Positions 1-9,211 of a DNA stretch of 64,000 bases are shown in pieces (within the stretch, counting starts at the first letter, position 1; each line of letters opens with the position of its first letter). Position numbers and translations under genes: made by a program. Origin of the DNA: Saccharibacillus sp. CPCC 101409 (lineage in GTDB: Bacteria > Bacillota > Bacilli > Paenibacillales > Paenibacillaceae); assembly GCF_030518235.1 (NCBI RefSeq), contig NZ_JAULSA010000005.1, positions 1 through 64,000 on the forward strand. The letters are read 5' to 3'. The notes below the pieces were generated by a model. That model was not told where the DNA came from. It saw only the letters and a program-made list of their open reading frames with translations, and searched no databases.

Positions 1-68
1 GCTCGACTTGCATGTATTAGGCATGCCGCCAGCGTTCGTCCTGAGCCAGGATCAAACTCTCCAATGCA
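1..68 (-). rRNA. 16S rRNA, 5' end only (gene continues left of the window)
   Basis: The minus strand reads the universal bacterial 16S start, AGAGTTTGATCCTGGCTCAG, with the A of AGAGTTTG at base 60, followed by GACGAACGCTGGCGGC and TACATGCAAGTCGA. The mature 5' end should lie about 7-8 bases upstream, near 67-68, but I cannot fix it exactly. Only about 68 of some 1550 bases are inside the window. The gene is transcribed leftward, away from the protein genes. Confidence 0.97.
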
Positions 69-320
69 AACTCCGTTTGCATCGCGACTCCAAATGCGGA
101 CCCCTAAGGGCACTAATTTGGACCAAAGCGATGTTTGGAAGCTTGTGAACTTGAAAAGCACCATGTGCTCGTTTAAAACGTGGCGATTCTCGATTGCTCA
201 AGAACCTTTATTCTCTATCGCAACGAGATCATAATCAAAAGATTATCGCTCGTTGCGGGAACTCAAATCGCTTTGCCCAAAGGGTCAGCGTTTTTCGTTC
301 CTAACTCCTCTTCACTATCC

Positions 321-335
321 AGTTTTCAAAGAACA
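321..335 (-). promoter_or_regulatory. boxA-like antitermination element in the rrn leader
   Basis: The minus strand reads TGTTCTTTGAAAACT, close to the boxA/NusB-S10 element found in Bacillus rrn leaders ahead of 16S. It lies about 250 bases before the 16S start. The leader between it and 16S (69-320) holds no gene and carries the pre-rRNA processing region. Confidence 0.7.
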
Positions 336-401
336 AACTGTCTGTAAAGCCGGCTTTCCAAGCGCTTTGCGATTGGCGCCAACCAAACAGGCTAGGTTTA
401 T

Positions 402-430
402 AGGTTAACACTTATTAAAAACGAATGCAA
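402..430 (-). promoter_or_regulatory. candidate rrn promoter
   Basis: On the minus strand TTGCAT (425-430) and TAACCT (402-407) are separated by 17 bases and embedded in AT-rich DNA (TTTTTAATAAG spacer). It is the best sigma-A-like pair upstream of the boxA element. The -10 is poor and other hexamers in the 400-470 region could serve, so this is a candidate only. Confidence 0.4.
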
Positions 431-492
431 CCTATATTTATATTTTTTTGAGCGCACGATATACTGATTCTTTTTCCGGCTTTTGCGATTGC

Positions 493-515
493 GGGTAGAA
501 AACTTGGGGTATAAT
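493..515 (+). promoter_or_regulatory. candidate promoter of the AI-2E-family transporter
   Basis: A consensus -10, TATAAT, lies at 510-515 on the plus strand. A matching -35 is weak (GATTGC at 17 bp spacing). A GAAACGCTTTC half-palindrome at 587-597 resembles a catabolite-responsive element but fits the cre consensus poorly. The region 431-650 holds nothing else I recognise. Confidence 0.35.
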
Positions 516-650
516 GAACGAAGAATATTTTCCGCCTGCGATTGGAAAGCGCGCTCATCTTTTTATAAAGCTTTCAACTTATAATTGAAACGCTTTCTTT
601 TTAAAAAATCTCAAAATTTCGTTCATCAGTAAACGACTAAGGAGGAAATC

Positions 651-1760
651 ATGTTTCAAAAAGACAAGTTTGCGCGCACCTGCATACATATCGTTTTGGT
701 TCTGCTTATTTTGTTTCTGCTCTCCAAGCTTCAATTTGTTCTGGCGCCGCTTAAAGCGGCTTTCAGCCTGATCTTTTTCCCTATTGCGCTGGCTTTGTTT
801 CTATATTATCTGTTCCGGCCCGTTATCCGGCGCCTGGACAAGTGGAAGATTCGCCGTCCCTGGTCCATTCTTCTTCTATACGCGGTGGCGGTCGGAGTGA
901 TCGTCGGCTTTTCTTTATGGGTGTGGCCGATTCTTCGCAACCAGTTTATCGGCTTCACCAACAATCTGCCTCAGCTGGCGCAGAACTTCTCCAATCAGCT
1001 TCAACTGCTTTTGCTGCGCTTACAGGAACAGGAAGTCTGGGGAACCCGAATCAACGATATCGATGTCGGTTTGAATATTCCCCAGCAGTTGTCCGGTTAT
1101 CTGGAGAATGTAATCAACTCGGTGAGCAATTACTTGAGCAGCGCTCTTTCGGTAGTAGCCTGGATTTTCCTCGTTGTTTCAACTGTGCCGATGATCCTGT
1201 ATTTCATGCTCAAAGACGATCGCAGAGGTTATGCTTTCCTGCTTAAAGGAGTGCCTTACCGTTACCGTCCCGTGATGCGAGGCATGGCGGTCGATATCGA
1301 TACGGCGTTAAGCGGATTTATCGTCGGCAGGGTCCTGCTGGCTGCCTGCGTCGGCGTTTTCGATCTGATCGGCTTTCTGATCGTAGGCGTGCCTTATCCG
1401 CTTCTCCTGGTACTGTTTATTATTTTTACGGATATGATTCCGTATATCGGCGTCTATCTCGGCGCGCTGCCGGTAGTGATTGTCGGCTTTATCGACTCGC
1501 CGGCTTCGGTCATCTGGATTATCGTCGTGATTGTGCTGGGCCAGATGCTGCGCAACAATCTGCTTTCTCCGGTTATTTACGGTTCAGCTCTGGATATCCA
1601 TCCGCTTACGACTGTGTTCCTGCTGCTCGGCAGCGGCGTGATCGGCGGATTCCTTGCTATTTTGATTATCATTCCGGTATACATGGTCGTTAAAATTGTG
1701 GTTGTGCATCTTTACCGGTATTATCGAAGCCGAAAACTTGCGGCGCCCAAGCCGCTTTAG
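651..1760 (+). CDS. AI-2E family transporter (UPF0118/PerM type), integral membrane
   Basis: A 369-residue polytopic membrane protein. Hydrophobic segments lie near residues 10-60, then a soluble stretch (about 100-160), then helices near 165-190, 215-285 and 290-355. This is the layout of the AI-2E/YtvI transporter family, whose members export autoinducer-2 or act as Na+/H+ antiporters or sporulation-associated membrane proteins; the substrate cannot be read from sequence. The C-terminal GSALDIHPLTTVFLLLGSG is typical of the family. The start is supported by AAGGAGG 5 bases upstream. It stands alone, divergent from the rRNA operon and convergent with odhB, with which it shares a bidirectional terminator. 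Confidence 0.85.
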   Translation: MFQKDKFARTCIHIVLVLLILFLLSKLQFVLAPLKAAFSLIFFPIALALFLYYLFRPVIRRLDKWKIRRPWSILLLYAVAVGVIVGFSLWVWPILRNQFIGFTNNLPQLAQNFSNQLQLLLLRLQEQEVWGTRINDIDVGLNIPQQLSGYLENVINSVSNYLSSALSVVAWIFLVVSTVPMILYFMLKDDRRGYAFLLKGVPYRYRPVMRGMAVDIDTALSGFIVGRVLLAACVGVFDLIGFLIVGVPYPLLLVLFIIFTDMIPYIGVYLGALPVVIVGFIDSPASVIWIIVVIVLGQMLRNNLLSPVIYGSALDIHPLTTVFLLLGSGVIGGFLAILIIIPVYMVVKIVVVHLYRYYRSRKLAAPKPL

Positions 1761-1810
1761 CTCGTGCCGAGAACTTCTCCCCCTGCAACGTTGACCTTTT
1801 GGGAAAATAA

Positions 1811-1850
1811 AAAAACCTCCTGTATTCCATTGGAATACAGGAGGTTTTTT
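1811..1850. terminator. bidirectional intrinsic terminator
   Basis: A near-perfect hairpin, AAAACCTCCTGTATTCC with GGAATACAGGAGGTTTT and a 3-base loop, has an A-run on the left and a T-run on the right. It can end both the plus-strand transporter and the minus-strand odhAB transcript. Confidence 0.93.
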
Positions 1851-1862
1851 TAACGTTTACTC

Positions 1863-3203
1863 TTAGCTTTCGATCAGCAGGGATTCCGGATCTTCGAGCA
1901 GTTCTTTGACTTTGACCAGGAAGCTGACGGCTTCAGAGCCGTCGATGATACGGTGATCGTAAGACAGGGCGATATACATCATCGGACGGTTCTCCATCCG
2001 CTCTTCGTCGATTGCGACCGGACGCAGCTGGATCTTGTGCATCCCGAGGATGCCCACCTGCGGAGCGTTCAGGATCGGTGTCGAGAGCAGCGAGCCGAAT
2101 ACGCCGCCGTTGGTAATGGTGAACGTGCCTCCCTGCAGATCGGACAGCGCCAGCTGGTTGCTGCGCGCTTTGCCGGCAAGTTCGCCGATCTTGCGTTCGA
2201 TCTCGGCGAATCCGAGACGATCGGCGTCGCGTACGACCGGAACGACCAGGCCTTCCTTCGCCGAAACCGCAATACCGATATCGTAGAACTTTTTATAGAC
2301 GACATCGTCTCCGTCGATCTCCGCGTTGACGGCCGGGAACGCTTTGAGCGCGCCGACAACCGCTTTGGTGAAGAAAGACATAAAACCGAGGTTTACTTCG
2401 TATTTCTGTTTGAATGCGTCTTTGCGGCGCTTGCGCACATCCAGGATCGCCGTCATATCGACTTCGTTGAAAGTCGTCAGCATCGCGGCGGTCTGCTGCG
2501 CTTCGACCAGACGTTTGGCGATCGTCTGGCGGCGGCGCGACATGCGCTGGCGTTCGACCGGCTTCAGCGGGTCGGCGGCAGACGGTGCTTGCGCCGGCGC
2601 TTTCGGCGGAGCTGGGGGCTGCGAAGCCGGAGGCGCCGGCTGCTGCGGAGCCGGCTGTCCTTGAGCGGCCGAGCCGCCTTCGGCGAACGACTTCACGTCG
2701 TTCGGGTATACGCGGCCGATCGGATCGCCCGTCGGCACGCTGCCGAGTTCGACGCCGCGTTCGCGCGCCAGTTTGCGCGCGGCCGGCGAAGCTTTGGCCG
2801 CGGCGTCGCCGCTTTCGGCCGGAGGCGGGCTCGCCGCTTCGGCGGATTTGGGACTGGACGGCAGCGCCGCTGCCGGAGCGCCCTGTGCGGCCGGCGGAGC
2901 CGAAGGCGCAGGCGCCTGTTCTTCGCCGAGCGAACCGGATGCCGATCCGGTCGTCGAGCCCGCAGCGTCGCCGGTGCGGATGCGGCCGATAACTTCGCCG
3001 ACCTGCACGGTGTCGCCTTCCTGGCGCAGACGGGTTTCGAGCAAACCGCTCGATTCCGCGCTTACTTCCAAATTGACTTTATCGGTTTCAAGCTCCAATA
3101 GAACGTCGCCCTGCTGTACGGCTTCGCCTTCGGCGACAACCCACCGCAGAATCGTTCCTTCGGTGACGGACTCTCCCATTTCAGGTACTTTAATGTCGCT
3201 CAC
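1863..3203 (-). CDS. odhB: 2-oxoglutarate dehydrogenase E2, dihydrolipoyllysine succinyltransferase
   Basis: Transfers the succinyl group from E1 to CoA through a lipoyl arm, in the TCA cycle. Of its 446 residues, the N-terminal lipoyl domain (1-77) carries ETDKV with the lipoylated lysine at K42. An Ala/Pro-rich linker follows, then the peripheral-subunit-binding domain (about 138-172, [13 protein letters not shown]), a second Pro/Ala linker and the acyltransferase core from about 215. The core has the catalytic DHRIIDG motif with H417 and D421. The start is GTG; its SD (GGGAGG) sits just after the odhA stop, so the two genes are 4 bases apart and translationally linked. Length and domain order are normal for the family. 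Confidence 0.97.
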   Translation of the reverse strand: MSDIKVPEMGESVTEGTILRWVVAEGEAVQQGDVLLELETDKVNLEVSAESSGLLETRLRQEGDTVQVGEVIGRIRTGDAAGSTTGSASGSLGEEQAPAPSAPPAAQGAPAAALPSSPKSAEAASPPPAESGDAAAKASPAARKLARERGVELGSVPTGDPIGRVYPNDVKSFAEGGSAAQGQPAPQQPAPPASQPPAPPKAPAQAPSAADPLKPVERQRMSRRRQTIAKRLVEAQQTAAMLTTFNEVDMTAILDVRKRRKDAFKQKYEVNLGFMSFFTKAVVGALKAFPAVNAEIDGDDVVYKKFYDIGIAVSAKEGLVVPVVRDADRLGFAEIERKIGELAGKARSNQLALSDLQGGTFTITNGGVFGSLLSTPILNAPQVGILGMHKIQLRPVAIDEERMENRPMMYIALSYDHRIIDGSEAVSFLVKVKELLEDPESLLIES

Positions 3204-3207
3204 GGCG

Positions 3208-6075
3208 CTACCTCCCTAAAGTCGTTTGAGTTTTTTTGGTCGAATTCTGGCCCAGGGCCGTTTGGATGATCTTCTGCTGTTCGAAAACGTGAACGTGCTG
3301 GTAGCCGCTTGCCGGGCTGGAACGTTCCGGTCTGCCGGTATACACGACTTCAATGCCTTTTGGAGCGGCGGCCCGGATATTCGGGTCGATATAACGCCAG
3401 GCGCCCATGTTCTGCGGTTCTTCCTGAACCCATTGAATCTCTTCGAGATTCTTGAAGTTTCCGAAGAACTCGGACACTTCTCTCGCCGGGAACGGATACA
3501 GCTGCTCGACGCGCAAAATATGCAGCCAGCTCCAATCGGCGTCCGCTTCTTTGGCAATGGCGTCTTCGAGCTCGACCGCGATTTTGCCGCTGCACAGCAG
3601 TACGCGGCGGACTTTGTCCGGCGATTCGCCGAGTCCCGGCTGCCGCAGGGTGGCTCTGAAGCCGCCCTCCGTGAATTCATCGGCTCCGGAAGCGACGCGC
3701 GCATTCCGGATCAGGCTTTTCGGCGACATCACGATCAACGGCTTGGCGTCTTCGCGATTCGTCATGGCGGCCTGGCGGCGCAGCAGATGGAAATACTGCG
3801 CGGAGCTCGTCAGACTGACGATCGTGCAGTTGTTCTCGCCGGCCAACTGCAGATACCGTTCCAGTCTGGCACTGGAGTGTTCCGGCCCCTGTCCTTCGTA
3901 GCCGTGCGGCAGCAGCAGAACCAGGCTCGATTTCTGCGCCCACTTGGAACGGCCTGGCAGCACGAACTGGTCGATAAGGACCTGCCCCGCGTTCGCGAAG
4001 TCTCCGTACTGCGCTTCCCAGATGACCATGGTCTGCGGAGCGTATACATTATAGCCGTATTCGAAGCCGATTACCGACGCTTCGGACAGCGGGCTGTTGT
4101 GGATTGCAAACGACGCTTTGGCCTGCGGCAGCGCATGCAGCGGGCAGTAAGTTTCCCCCGTCTTCGCGTCGTGCAGCACCAGGTTCCGGTGCGCGAACGT
4201 CGCGCGTTCCGCGTCCTGTCCGCTGATGCGGATCGGCGTGCCGTCGGCCAGAATCGAAGCGAACGCCAGCGTTTCCGCCTGTCCCCAATCGACCTTCTCG
4301 CCTTCGTTCAGCGTGTTCTCGCGGCGCTGGAGAATCCGTTCCAGCTTCGGATACACATTGAACGTCTCCGGACGCTTCAGCAGCTCGGCGTTGATCGTCT
4401 TGAGCGTATCGTAATCGACGGCCGTGACTACCGATTCGAGCGGCGTTTCGTCGATGTTCGAAGCAAACGGGAACGGATGGCTTTCGCTTTCTTTTCCGTT
4501 CTTCATCTGCTCGTACTCTTCTTTGAACAAATCCGTGATGCGTCCGCGGATATCGGAAAGACCGTTCTCCCCAATCAAACCGCTTTTATTCAATTTATTT
4601 GCAAAAATAGTCGCAGCGGTGCCGTGCTCCCTGACCTTTTTGTAGATCAGCGGCTGCGTCGTTTCCGGATCGTCCGTTTCGTTGTGACCGTAGCGGCGGT
4701 AGCCGATCAGATCGATCAGGAAATCCTTTTTGAAAGTAGTCCGGTATTCGCACGCCATGCGCGCGGCCGCGATGCACGCTTCCGGATCGTCCGCATTGAC
4801 GTGCACGATCGGAATTTCGTAGCCTTTGGCCAGGTCGCTCGCGTAATGCGTAGAACGGGAATCGCCGCTTTCGGTCGTAAAGCCGAGCCGGTTGTTGGCG
4901 ATGATATGTACCGTCCCGCCGTTCTGGTAACCCGGAAGCTGGTTGAAGTTGAGCGTCTCCGCCACAACGCCTTCGCCCGGAAACGCCGCGTCGCCGTGAA
5001 CCAGAATCGAAGCCGCATTGTTGGTGTTCTGCTTCGGATAGCCCGGCTCGCTGCGGTCTTCCTGGGCCGCTCTGGCGAATCCTTCGACAACCGGATCGAC
5101 GTACTCCAGGTGACTCGGGTTGTTGGCCAGCGTCAGGCGCGTTTTGCCCTGCTCGCCGATTTCCCGTTTCTCGCCCAGGTGATACTTGACGTCGCCCGTC
5201 CAGCCGAAGTTGATGCCCATCGAGCCTTCCGAAGGCATAAGATCTTTATTCGGCGCGTGATGGAATTCCGAGAAGATGCGTCCGTACGGTTTGCCCAGCA
5301 CGTGAGCCAGCACATTCAACCGTCCGCGGTGCGCCATCCCCATCAATACGTGTTCGGCGCCTCTTTTGGAGAAACCGCGCACCAGCTCGTCCATAACCGG
5401 CACCAGCATATCGATTCCTTCAATAGAGAAGCGTTTCTGGCCGACAAAAGTCCGGTGCAAAAATTCTTCGAATTGCTCGACCTGCACCAGGCGTTCCAGC
5501 AGCGCTTTGCGTTCCTCGTCGGACAATTCGCCCGCCGCGCCGTGGCTTTCGGCCTGGGCGTTCAGCCATTCGCGTTCTTTCTCGTCGTGCACGTGCGAGA
5601 ACTCGTAGGCGGTCGTGCCGGTATATACCTGCTTCAGCCGGCGAATCGCGTCGAGTCCCGTAGCGACGCCCTCCGGCGCGTCTTCCCAGATCAGGGAAGC
5701 CGGCAGGGAAGCCAGGTCTTCCTCGGTCAAGCCCACTTCGCTCGGGTTGAGGAACGATACTTCCGGTCTGGCGTCGAGCCCGATCGGATCGATATCGGCG
5801 GCCAGATGACCGTAGGTACGGATATTCCATACCAGCTTGCTTGCTGCAACCGCTTTCTTCAACGACTGCGAATCAGTCGCTCCCGCGCTGGCTTGCGGCG
5901 TCTGCGCCGCGCGATCCTGCGGCGGCGCGCCGAAGCGCTCGAACAACTCCCGGTAAGAAGATTCGACCGAAGCCGCATCCTCCAGATAGCGTTCATACTG
6001 TTCCTGTACGTATCCTAGGTTAGGACCATAGTACTTTTCCCATGGCTCATGCGTGCTCGAAAATTGTTTCGTCAT
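3208..6075 (-). CDS. odhA: 2-oxoglutarate dehydrogenase E1
   Basis: Thiamine-diphosphate-dependent decarboxylation of 2-oxoglutarate, first subunit of the odhAB complex. The 955-residue protein has the Actinobacteria/Bacillus-type N-terminus ([20 protein letters not shown]), the cofactor region near residue 360 ([10 protein letters not shown], then [13 protein letters not shown]) and a C-terminal transketolase-type pyrimidine domain ([19 protein letters not shown]). I chose the ATG at 6075: an in-frame GTG at 6084 overlaps the GGAGGG SD, whereas the ATG lies 9 bases after it. First gene of an odhA-odhB operon with its own strong promoter. The E3 gene is not in the window. Confidence 0.97.
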   Translation of the reverse strand: MTKQFSSTHEPWEKYYGPNLGYVQEQYERYLEDAASVESSYRELFERFGAPPQDRAAQTPQASAGATDSQSLKKAVAASKLVWNIRTYGHLAADIDPIGLDARPEVSFLNPSEVGLTEEDLASLPASLIWEDAPEGVATGLDAIRRLKQVYTGTTAYEFSHVHDEKEREWLNAQAESHGAAGELSDEERKALLERLVQVEQFEEFLHRTFVGQKRFSIEGIDMLVPVMDELVRGFSKRGAEHVLMGMAHRGRLNVLAHVLGKPYGRIFSEFHHAPNKDLMPSEGSMGINFGWTGDVKYHLGEKREIGEQGKTRLTLANNPSHLEYVDPVVEGFARAAQEDRSEPGYPKQNTNNAASILVHGDAAFPGEGVVAETLNFNQLPGYQNGGTVHIIANNRLGFTTESGDSRSTHYASDLAKGYEIPIVHVNADDPEACIAAARMACEYRTTFKKDFLIDLIGYRRYGHNETDDPETTQPLIYKKVREHGTAATIFANKLNKSGLIGENGLSDIRGRITDLFKEEYEQMKNGKESESHPFPFASNIDETPLESVVTAVDYDTLKTINAELLKRPETFNVYPKLERILQRRENTLNEGEKVDWGQAETLAFASILADGTPIRISGQDAERATFAHRNLVLHDAKTGETYCPLHALPQAKASFAIHNSPLSEASVIGFEYGYNVYAPQTMVIWEAQYGDFANAGQVLIDQFVLPGRSKWAQKSSLVLLLPHGYEGQGPEHSSARLERYLQLAGENNCTIVSLTSSAQYFHLLRRQAAMTNREDAKPLIVMSPKSLIRNARVASGADEFTEGGFRATLRQPGLGESPDKVRRVLLCSGKIAVELEDAIAKEADADWSWLHILRVEQLYPFPAREVSEFFGNFKNLEEIQWVQEEPQNMGAWRYIDPNIRAAAPKGIEVVYTGRPERSSPASGYQHVHVFEQQKIIQTALGQNSTKKTQTTLGR

Positions 6076-6145
6076 CGCTGCCACCCTCCGTCTTGTGATT
6101 GCAAAAGCCGATTCCGATAATACATGATTTTTTACAAAATGGTGA

Positions 6146-6159
6146 ACAAAGCGCTTACT
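6146..6159 (-). promoter_or_regulatory. candidate catabolite-responsive element (cre) for odhAB
   Basis: AGTAAGCGCTTTGT on the minus strand contains the AAGCGCTT core of CcpA operators and matches 8 of the 11 defined positions of the cre consensus. It covers the predicted transcription start of odhAB, a position from which CcpA would repress. Family knowledge supports carbon repression of the TCA cycle in Bacillales; this site is untested. Confidence 0.4.
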
Positions 6160-6164
6160 TCTCG

Positions 6165-6193
6165 ATTGTACCGCTTTTTGTTAGCAAGTTCAA
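6165..6193 (-). promoter_or_regulatory. odhAB promoter (sigma-A type)
   Basis: TTGAAC (6188-6193) and TACAAT (6165-6170) on the minus strand with exactly 17 bp spacing, about 90 bases upstream of the odhA start. Predicted transcription start near 6158. Confidence 0.7.
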
Positions 6194-6345
6194 TTTATTC
6201 GGCCGCTTCCTTGCTAAATTTTTGACAGCTTCTTTTTCGCCCGTCTCCGGTCGGCCGAACGACCCTTCAGTCGAACGGCGAACCGCCCAGTCGAGCCGCT
6301 ATTTCGCTTTTTTACCTTTCTGTCAAAAACCGTCGGTACCGCGGT

Positions 6346-7191
6346 TTAATCGCCTTTTACGGCTTCGGCGTCGCGTTCTTTGTGCAGCTCGGGCAGCAGG
6401 TCCTGCAGTTCCGGCACCGGCGGCGGGAAAGACAGATCCATTCCTTCCAACGTATCGACGGCGATCTTGAGCACGGACAGATCGCGCATGGCGCGATCGT
6501 CGGCCGGCACGATGTGCCAAGGCAGCTTTTTGCTCGCGCATTCGCTCAGCACGTCTTCATAGCACTCTTGGTATTTGTCCCAATGCTTGCGCTCGGCCAG
6601 GTCGCTCGGATCGAATTTCCAGTTCTTATGCGGATTCTCGATGCGGGCGATCAATTTTTCAAGCTGGAACTTTTTGGAGATATGCAAAAAAATCTTGACG
6701 ATCTCGACGCCGTTTTCCGCCAGCATTTTCTCGAAATCGTTAATCTGACCGAAGCGCTTCTTAACCCGGTCTTCATCCACGGTTCCGTGTACTCGGGTAA
6801 TCAGCACGTCTTCATAATAAGAGCGGTTAAAAGCGGCGATATAGCCGCGTTCCGGCACGTAGCGATGCGCTCTCCACAAGTAGTCGTGCCCGAGTTCCTC
6901 GTCGGTCGGCGCTTTGAAGCTGTGGATCTGCACACCCTGCGGATTCACCGCCGAGAACACATGGTTGATGGTTCCGTCTTTGCCGCTGCAGTCCATACCC
7001 TGGAAAATAAACAGCACGGAACGGTTCCGGCCGGCAAACAGCTTTTCCTGAAGATGCTCGAGCTTACGGCTCAATTTTTTCTTTTCCGCTTCGATGTCGT
7101 CCTCGGAAGGCCGCTTGGCGCTGCTGTAATCGGTGTCGATCCGGTCCAGACGGACCCGGTCCCCGGAGCCTGTTTCCGTATTCGTTTTCAT
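6346..7191 (-). CDS. ppk2: polyphosphate kinase 2 (PPK2) family phosphotransferase
   Basis: Uses polyphosphate to phosphorylate nucleoside mono- or diphosphates (ADP/AMP or GDP); the exact class cannot be fixed by eye. The 281-residue product has the PPK2 Walker A (FQGMDCSGKDGTI, about residues 64-76), the NRSYYEDVL lid/Walker B region and the WKFDPSDLAERKHWDKY block. I start at the ATG at 7191, 11 bases after AGGAG; the in-frame GTG at 7203 overlaps that SD. Monocistronic between odhAB and an intergenic region. A sigma-B-like motif lies upstream (7239-7263). Confidence 0.9.
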   Translation of the reverse strand: MKTNTETGSGDRVRLDRIDTDYSSAKRPSEDDIEAEKKKLSRKLEHLQEKLFAGRNRSVLFIFQGMDCSGKDGTINHVFSAVNPQGVQIHSFKAPTDEELGHDYLWRAHRYVPERGYIAAFNRSYYEDVLITRVHGTVDEDRVKKRFGQINDFEKMLAENGVEIVKIFLHISKKFQLEKLIARIENPHKNWKFDPSDLAERKHWDKYQECYEDVLSECASKKLPWHIVPADDRAMRDLSVLKIAVDTLEGMDLSFPPPVPELQDLLPELHKERDAEAVKGD

Positions 7192-7238
7192 GGTTTTATT
7201 CACTCCTGTTTCGTAGGGATGTCGTCCATCCTATATCA

Positions 7239-7263
7239 ATACCCGTTTTGGCAAGCGATACAC
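7239..7263 (-). promoter_or_regulatory. possible stress-type (sigma-B-like) promoter of ppk2
   Basis: The minus strand has GTGTAT (7258-7263), 13 bases, then GGGTAT (7239-7244). The -10 is a perfect match to the sigma-B consensus GGGTAT and the -35 matches GTTTAA at 4 of 6 positions. No convincing sigma-A pair is evident for ppk2. Many Paenibacillaceae lack sigma-B, so this may be coincidence. Confidence 0.25.
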
Positions 7264-7416
7264 GTATAGGCACAGCGGAGAACGATTTTTTTTGCAAAGA
7301 GTTTCAATCAAAAAACCCGTGGTAATATTTTGTCAAGTAAAAAAACACGGGAACGCAAATAAATTTTATTCGTCCGCCCTGTTCTATCCACTGCCGGCGA
7401 AAAGGAGGAGCGCGAC

Positions 7417-7737
7417 ATGTTTTTGAAAAAGAACTGCACCTGCCAGAGCTGTTTGAGAACGTTCGAATGCACCGGAACTTTCGATGCCGACGGCGCGCGT
7501 TATATCGCCGGTCCGGTCGCTTTGATGCAGCTGCTGTCCAAAGAACCGGATAAGCTGCTGCTCGAAGGCCGCGTGATGTGCACGGGCTGCGCCACGACGC
7601 ATCATTTCCTCGTCGAATACGACTGCGAGCAGGATCGTTACATTGAAATCGATACGGCGGCGGGCCGGGTCGTTCAGCCTTCGCGATCCGAAACTCGCAG
7701 GGAAAGCCGGGTTGTGTATTCCAGACTGGCTTATTAA
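7417..7737 (+). CDS. conserved-looking small protein with two CxxC pairs, function unknown
   Basis: A 106-residue soluble protein I do not recognise. It has Cys pairs C9-C12 and C55-C58 (CQSC, CTGC) plus C7, C18 and nearby His62-His63, which would suit a structural zinc ribbon. The start is well supported by AAAAGGAGGAGCG immediately upstream. A terminator follows at 7761-7794. It sits alone between divergent ppk2 and carA, so context gives no clue. It could be a DNA/RNA-binding zinc ribbon or a redox protein; I assign no function. Confidence 0.75.
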   Translation: MFLKKNCTCQSCLRTFECTGTFDADGARYIAGPVALMQLLSKEPDKLLLEGRVMCTGCATTHHFLVEYDCEQDRYIEIDTAAGRVVQPSRSETRRESRVVYSRLAY

Positions 7738-7760
7738 TATCGGTCCGGGCAAAGCGCCCG

Positions 7761-7794
7761 AAGCGGGACAAGCTGCGGAGCTGCCCGCTTTTTT
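7761..7794 (+). terminator. intrinsic terminator after the CxxC protein
   Basis: AAGCGGG at 7761 pairs with CCCGCTT at 7784-7790, with an inner AGCT/AGCT helix, followed by a T-run (TTTTTT). Confidence 0.8.
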
Positions 7795-7804
7795 AATCGA
7801 ATAG

Positions 7805-7822
7805 TTTGCATAATTATTCTTA
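7805..7822 (+). promoter_or_regulatory. candidate ARG box (ArgR/AhrC operator) of carA
   Basis: TTTGCATAATTATTCTTA matches the arginine-repressor consensus TNTGNATWWWWATNCANA at all defined positions except one. It overlaps the -35 hexamer of the carA promoter (7806-7811), the expected place for arginine repression. Confidence 0.65.
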
Positions 7823-7834
7823 ATGATGTATATT
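7806..7834 (+). promoter_or_regulatory. carA promoter
   Basis: TTGCAT (7806-7811) and TATATT (7829-7834) with 17 bp spacing. Predicted start near 7841, giving a leader of about 90 bases to the carA ATG. Confidence 0.65.
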
Positions 7835-7933
7835 TAATTAAAGAAAATTCGAGAAGTTTTTTACGTTATTCAAGCAGCCTCGCGATCGGGTTTTATCATA
7901 TAGAGCAGAGAGTATCCTGGGGAGGGAAACGAT

Positions 7934-9157
7934 ATGAAAGCCAGACTGATCTTGGAAGACGGCACGCTGTTCGAAGGAAAGTCGTTCGGCAGCGATAAAC
8001 AAACCACCGGCGAAGTCGTATTCAATACGGGCATCACGGGCTATCAGGAAGTGCTGTCCGATCCGTCCTACTGCGGACAAATCGTCACGATGACGCAGCC
8101 GCTGATCGGCAACTACGGCGTCAACCGCGAAGACTTCGAAGCGATCCGCCCTTGGATCCAGGGCTTCGCCGTCCGCCGCTACGAGACCGCTCCGAGCAAT
8201 TGGCGTTCGGAAACGGATCTTGGCACGCTCCTCAAAGAATACGAGATTCCCGGCATCGCCGATATCGATACCCGCATGCTGACGCGCCGTCTGCGCAATC
8301 ACGGCACGCTGCGCGGACTCATTACGACGGGCGCGGCCGCGCCGGAAGAACTGCTGGAAATCCTGCAGGCAGCCCGTGCCCCCCGCAACCAGGTCAGCCT
8401 CGTCTCGACTCCCCGCGCCTACCGCAGTCCGGGTACGCGCGAGCGTATCGTGGTCGTCGACTACGGCAGCAAAACGGGCATCGTGCGCGAACTGAACGAC
8501 AGAGGCTGCGACGTGGTCGTCGTTCCCCACGATTCGACCGCCGCGGATATCCGCCGCTTCAATCCGGACGGCGTACTGCTGTCCAACGGCCCCGGCGATC
8601 CCAAAGACGTTCCGCAGGCAATCGAAACGGTGCGCGAGCTGATCGGACAGCTGCCGCTGTTCGGCATCTGCCTCGGGCACCAGCTGTTCGCACTGGCATG
8701 CGGCGCAGATACGACCAAGCTCAAATTCGGACACCGGGGCGCGAACCATCCCGTCAAAGAAGTGGCTTCGGGCCGCTGCCTGATCACGTCGCAGAATCAC
8801 AGCTACACCGTTCTGGACGAAAGTCTGGACGGTACCGAACTCGAAATTACGCATATCAACAATAACGACGGCAGCGTCGAAGGCTTGAAGCACAAAACCG
8901 CGCCCGCTTTCTCGGTACAGTTCCATCCCGAAGCGGCGCCGGGACCGTCCGACAGCAATCCGCTGTTCGACCGTTTCCTGGAGTCGATCGCCGAATTCAA
9001 GCAGGCGCGGCAAAGCGGCGAATCCGCCGCTCCCGCTTCTTCCGAGAACGTCCGCCGGACGTCCGGGTCCGCCGCCGCTCCCCGCTCCGCGCAGCGCAAA
9101 GAAGCGGACGGCGCGGCATCCTCTTTTAAAAAGGCGCTCGCGCCGTCCGCTTACTGA
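7934..9157 (+). CDS. carA: carbamoyl-phosphate synthase small (glutaminase) subunit
   Basis: Hydrolyses glutamine and channels ammonia to the large subunit for carbamoyl phosphate, used in arginine and pyrimidine synthesis. The N-terminal CarA domain (1-140, FNTGITGYQEVLSDPSY) is followed by the class-I amidotransferase domain with the nucleophile Cys in GICLGHQL (about residue 246) and FHPEAAPGPSD supplying His and Glu. At 407 residues it is about 45 longer than usual because of a Ser/Ala/Arg-rich tail after about residue 360. The SD is GGGGAGGG. No carB follows: the next gene, rsgA, is convergent. The ARG box suggests the arginine-regulated isozyme rather than the pyr one. Confidence 0.95.
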   Translation: MKARLILEDGTLFEGKSFGSDKQTTGEVVFNTGITGYQEVLSDPSYCGQIVTMTQPLIGNYGVNREDFEAIRPWIQGFAVRRYETAPSNWRSETDLGTLLKEYEIPGIADIDTRMLTRRLRNHGTLRGLITTGAAAPEELLEILQAARAPRNQVSLVSTPRAYRSPGTRERIVVVDYGSKTGIVRELNDRGCDVVVVPHDSTAADIRRFNPDGVLLSNGPGDPKDVPQAIETVRELIGQLPLFGICLGHQLFALACGADTTKLKFGHRGANHPVKEVASGRCLITSQNHSYTVLDESLDGTELEITHINNNDGSVEGLKHKTAPAFSVQFHPEAAPGPSDSNPLFDRFLESIAEFKQARQSGESAAPASSENVRRTSGSAAAPRSAQRKEADGAASSFKKALAPSAY

Positions 9158-9211
9158 AACGTTCCGGGCGCAGTCGAGTACAGGCAGTAATCCTTCAAGA
9201 AAATACCGGAC

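Noticed and set aside
587-597. cre site upstream of the AI-2E transporter
   Set aside because: GAAACGCTTTC lacks the spacing of the cre consensus and several defined bases; more likely chance.
3226-6018. 930-codon open frame antisense to odhA
   Set aside because: It mirrors odhA in a GC-rich genome, has no SD or family similarity and lies entirely inside a certain gene.
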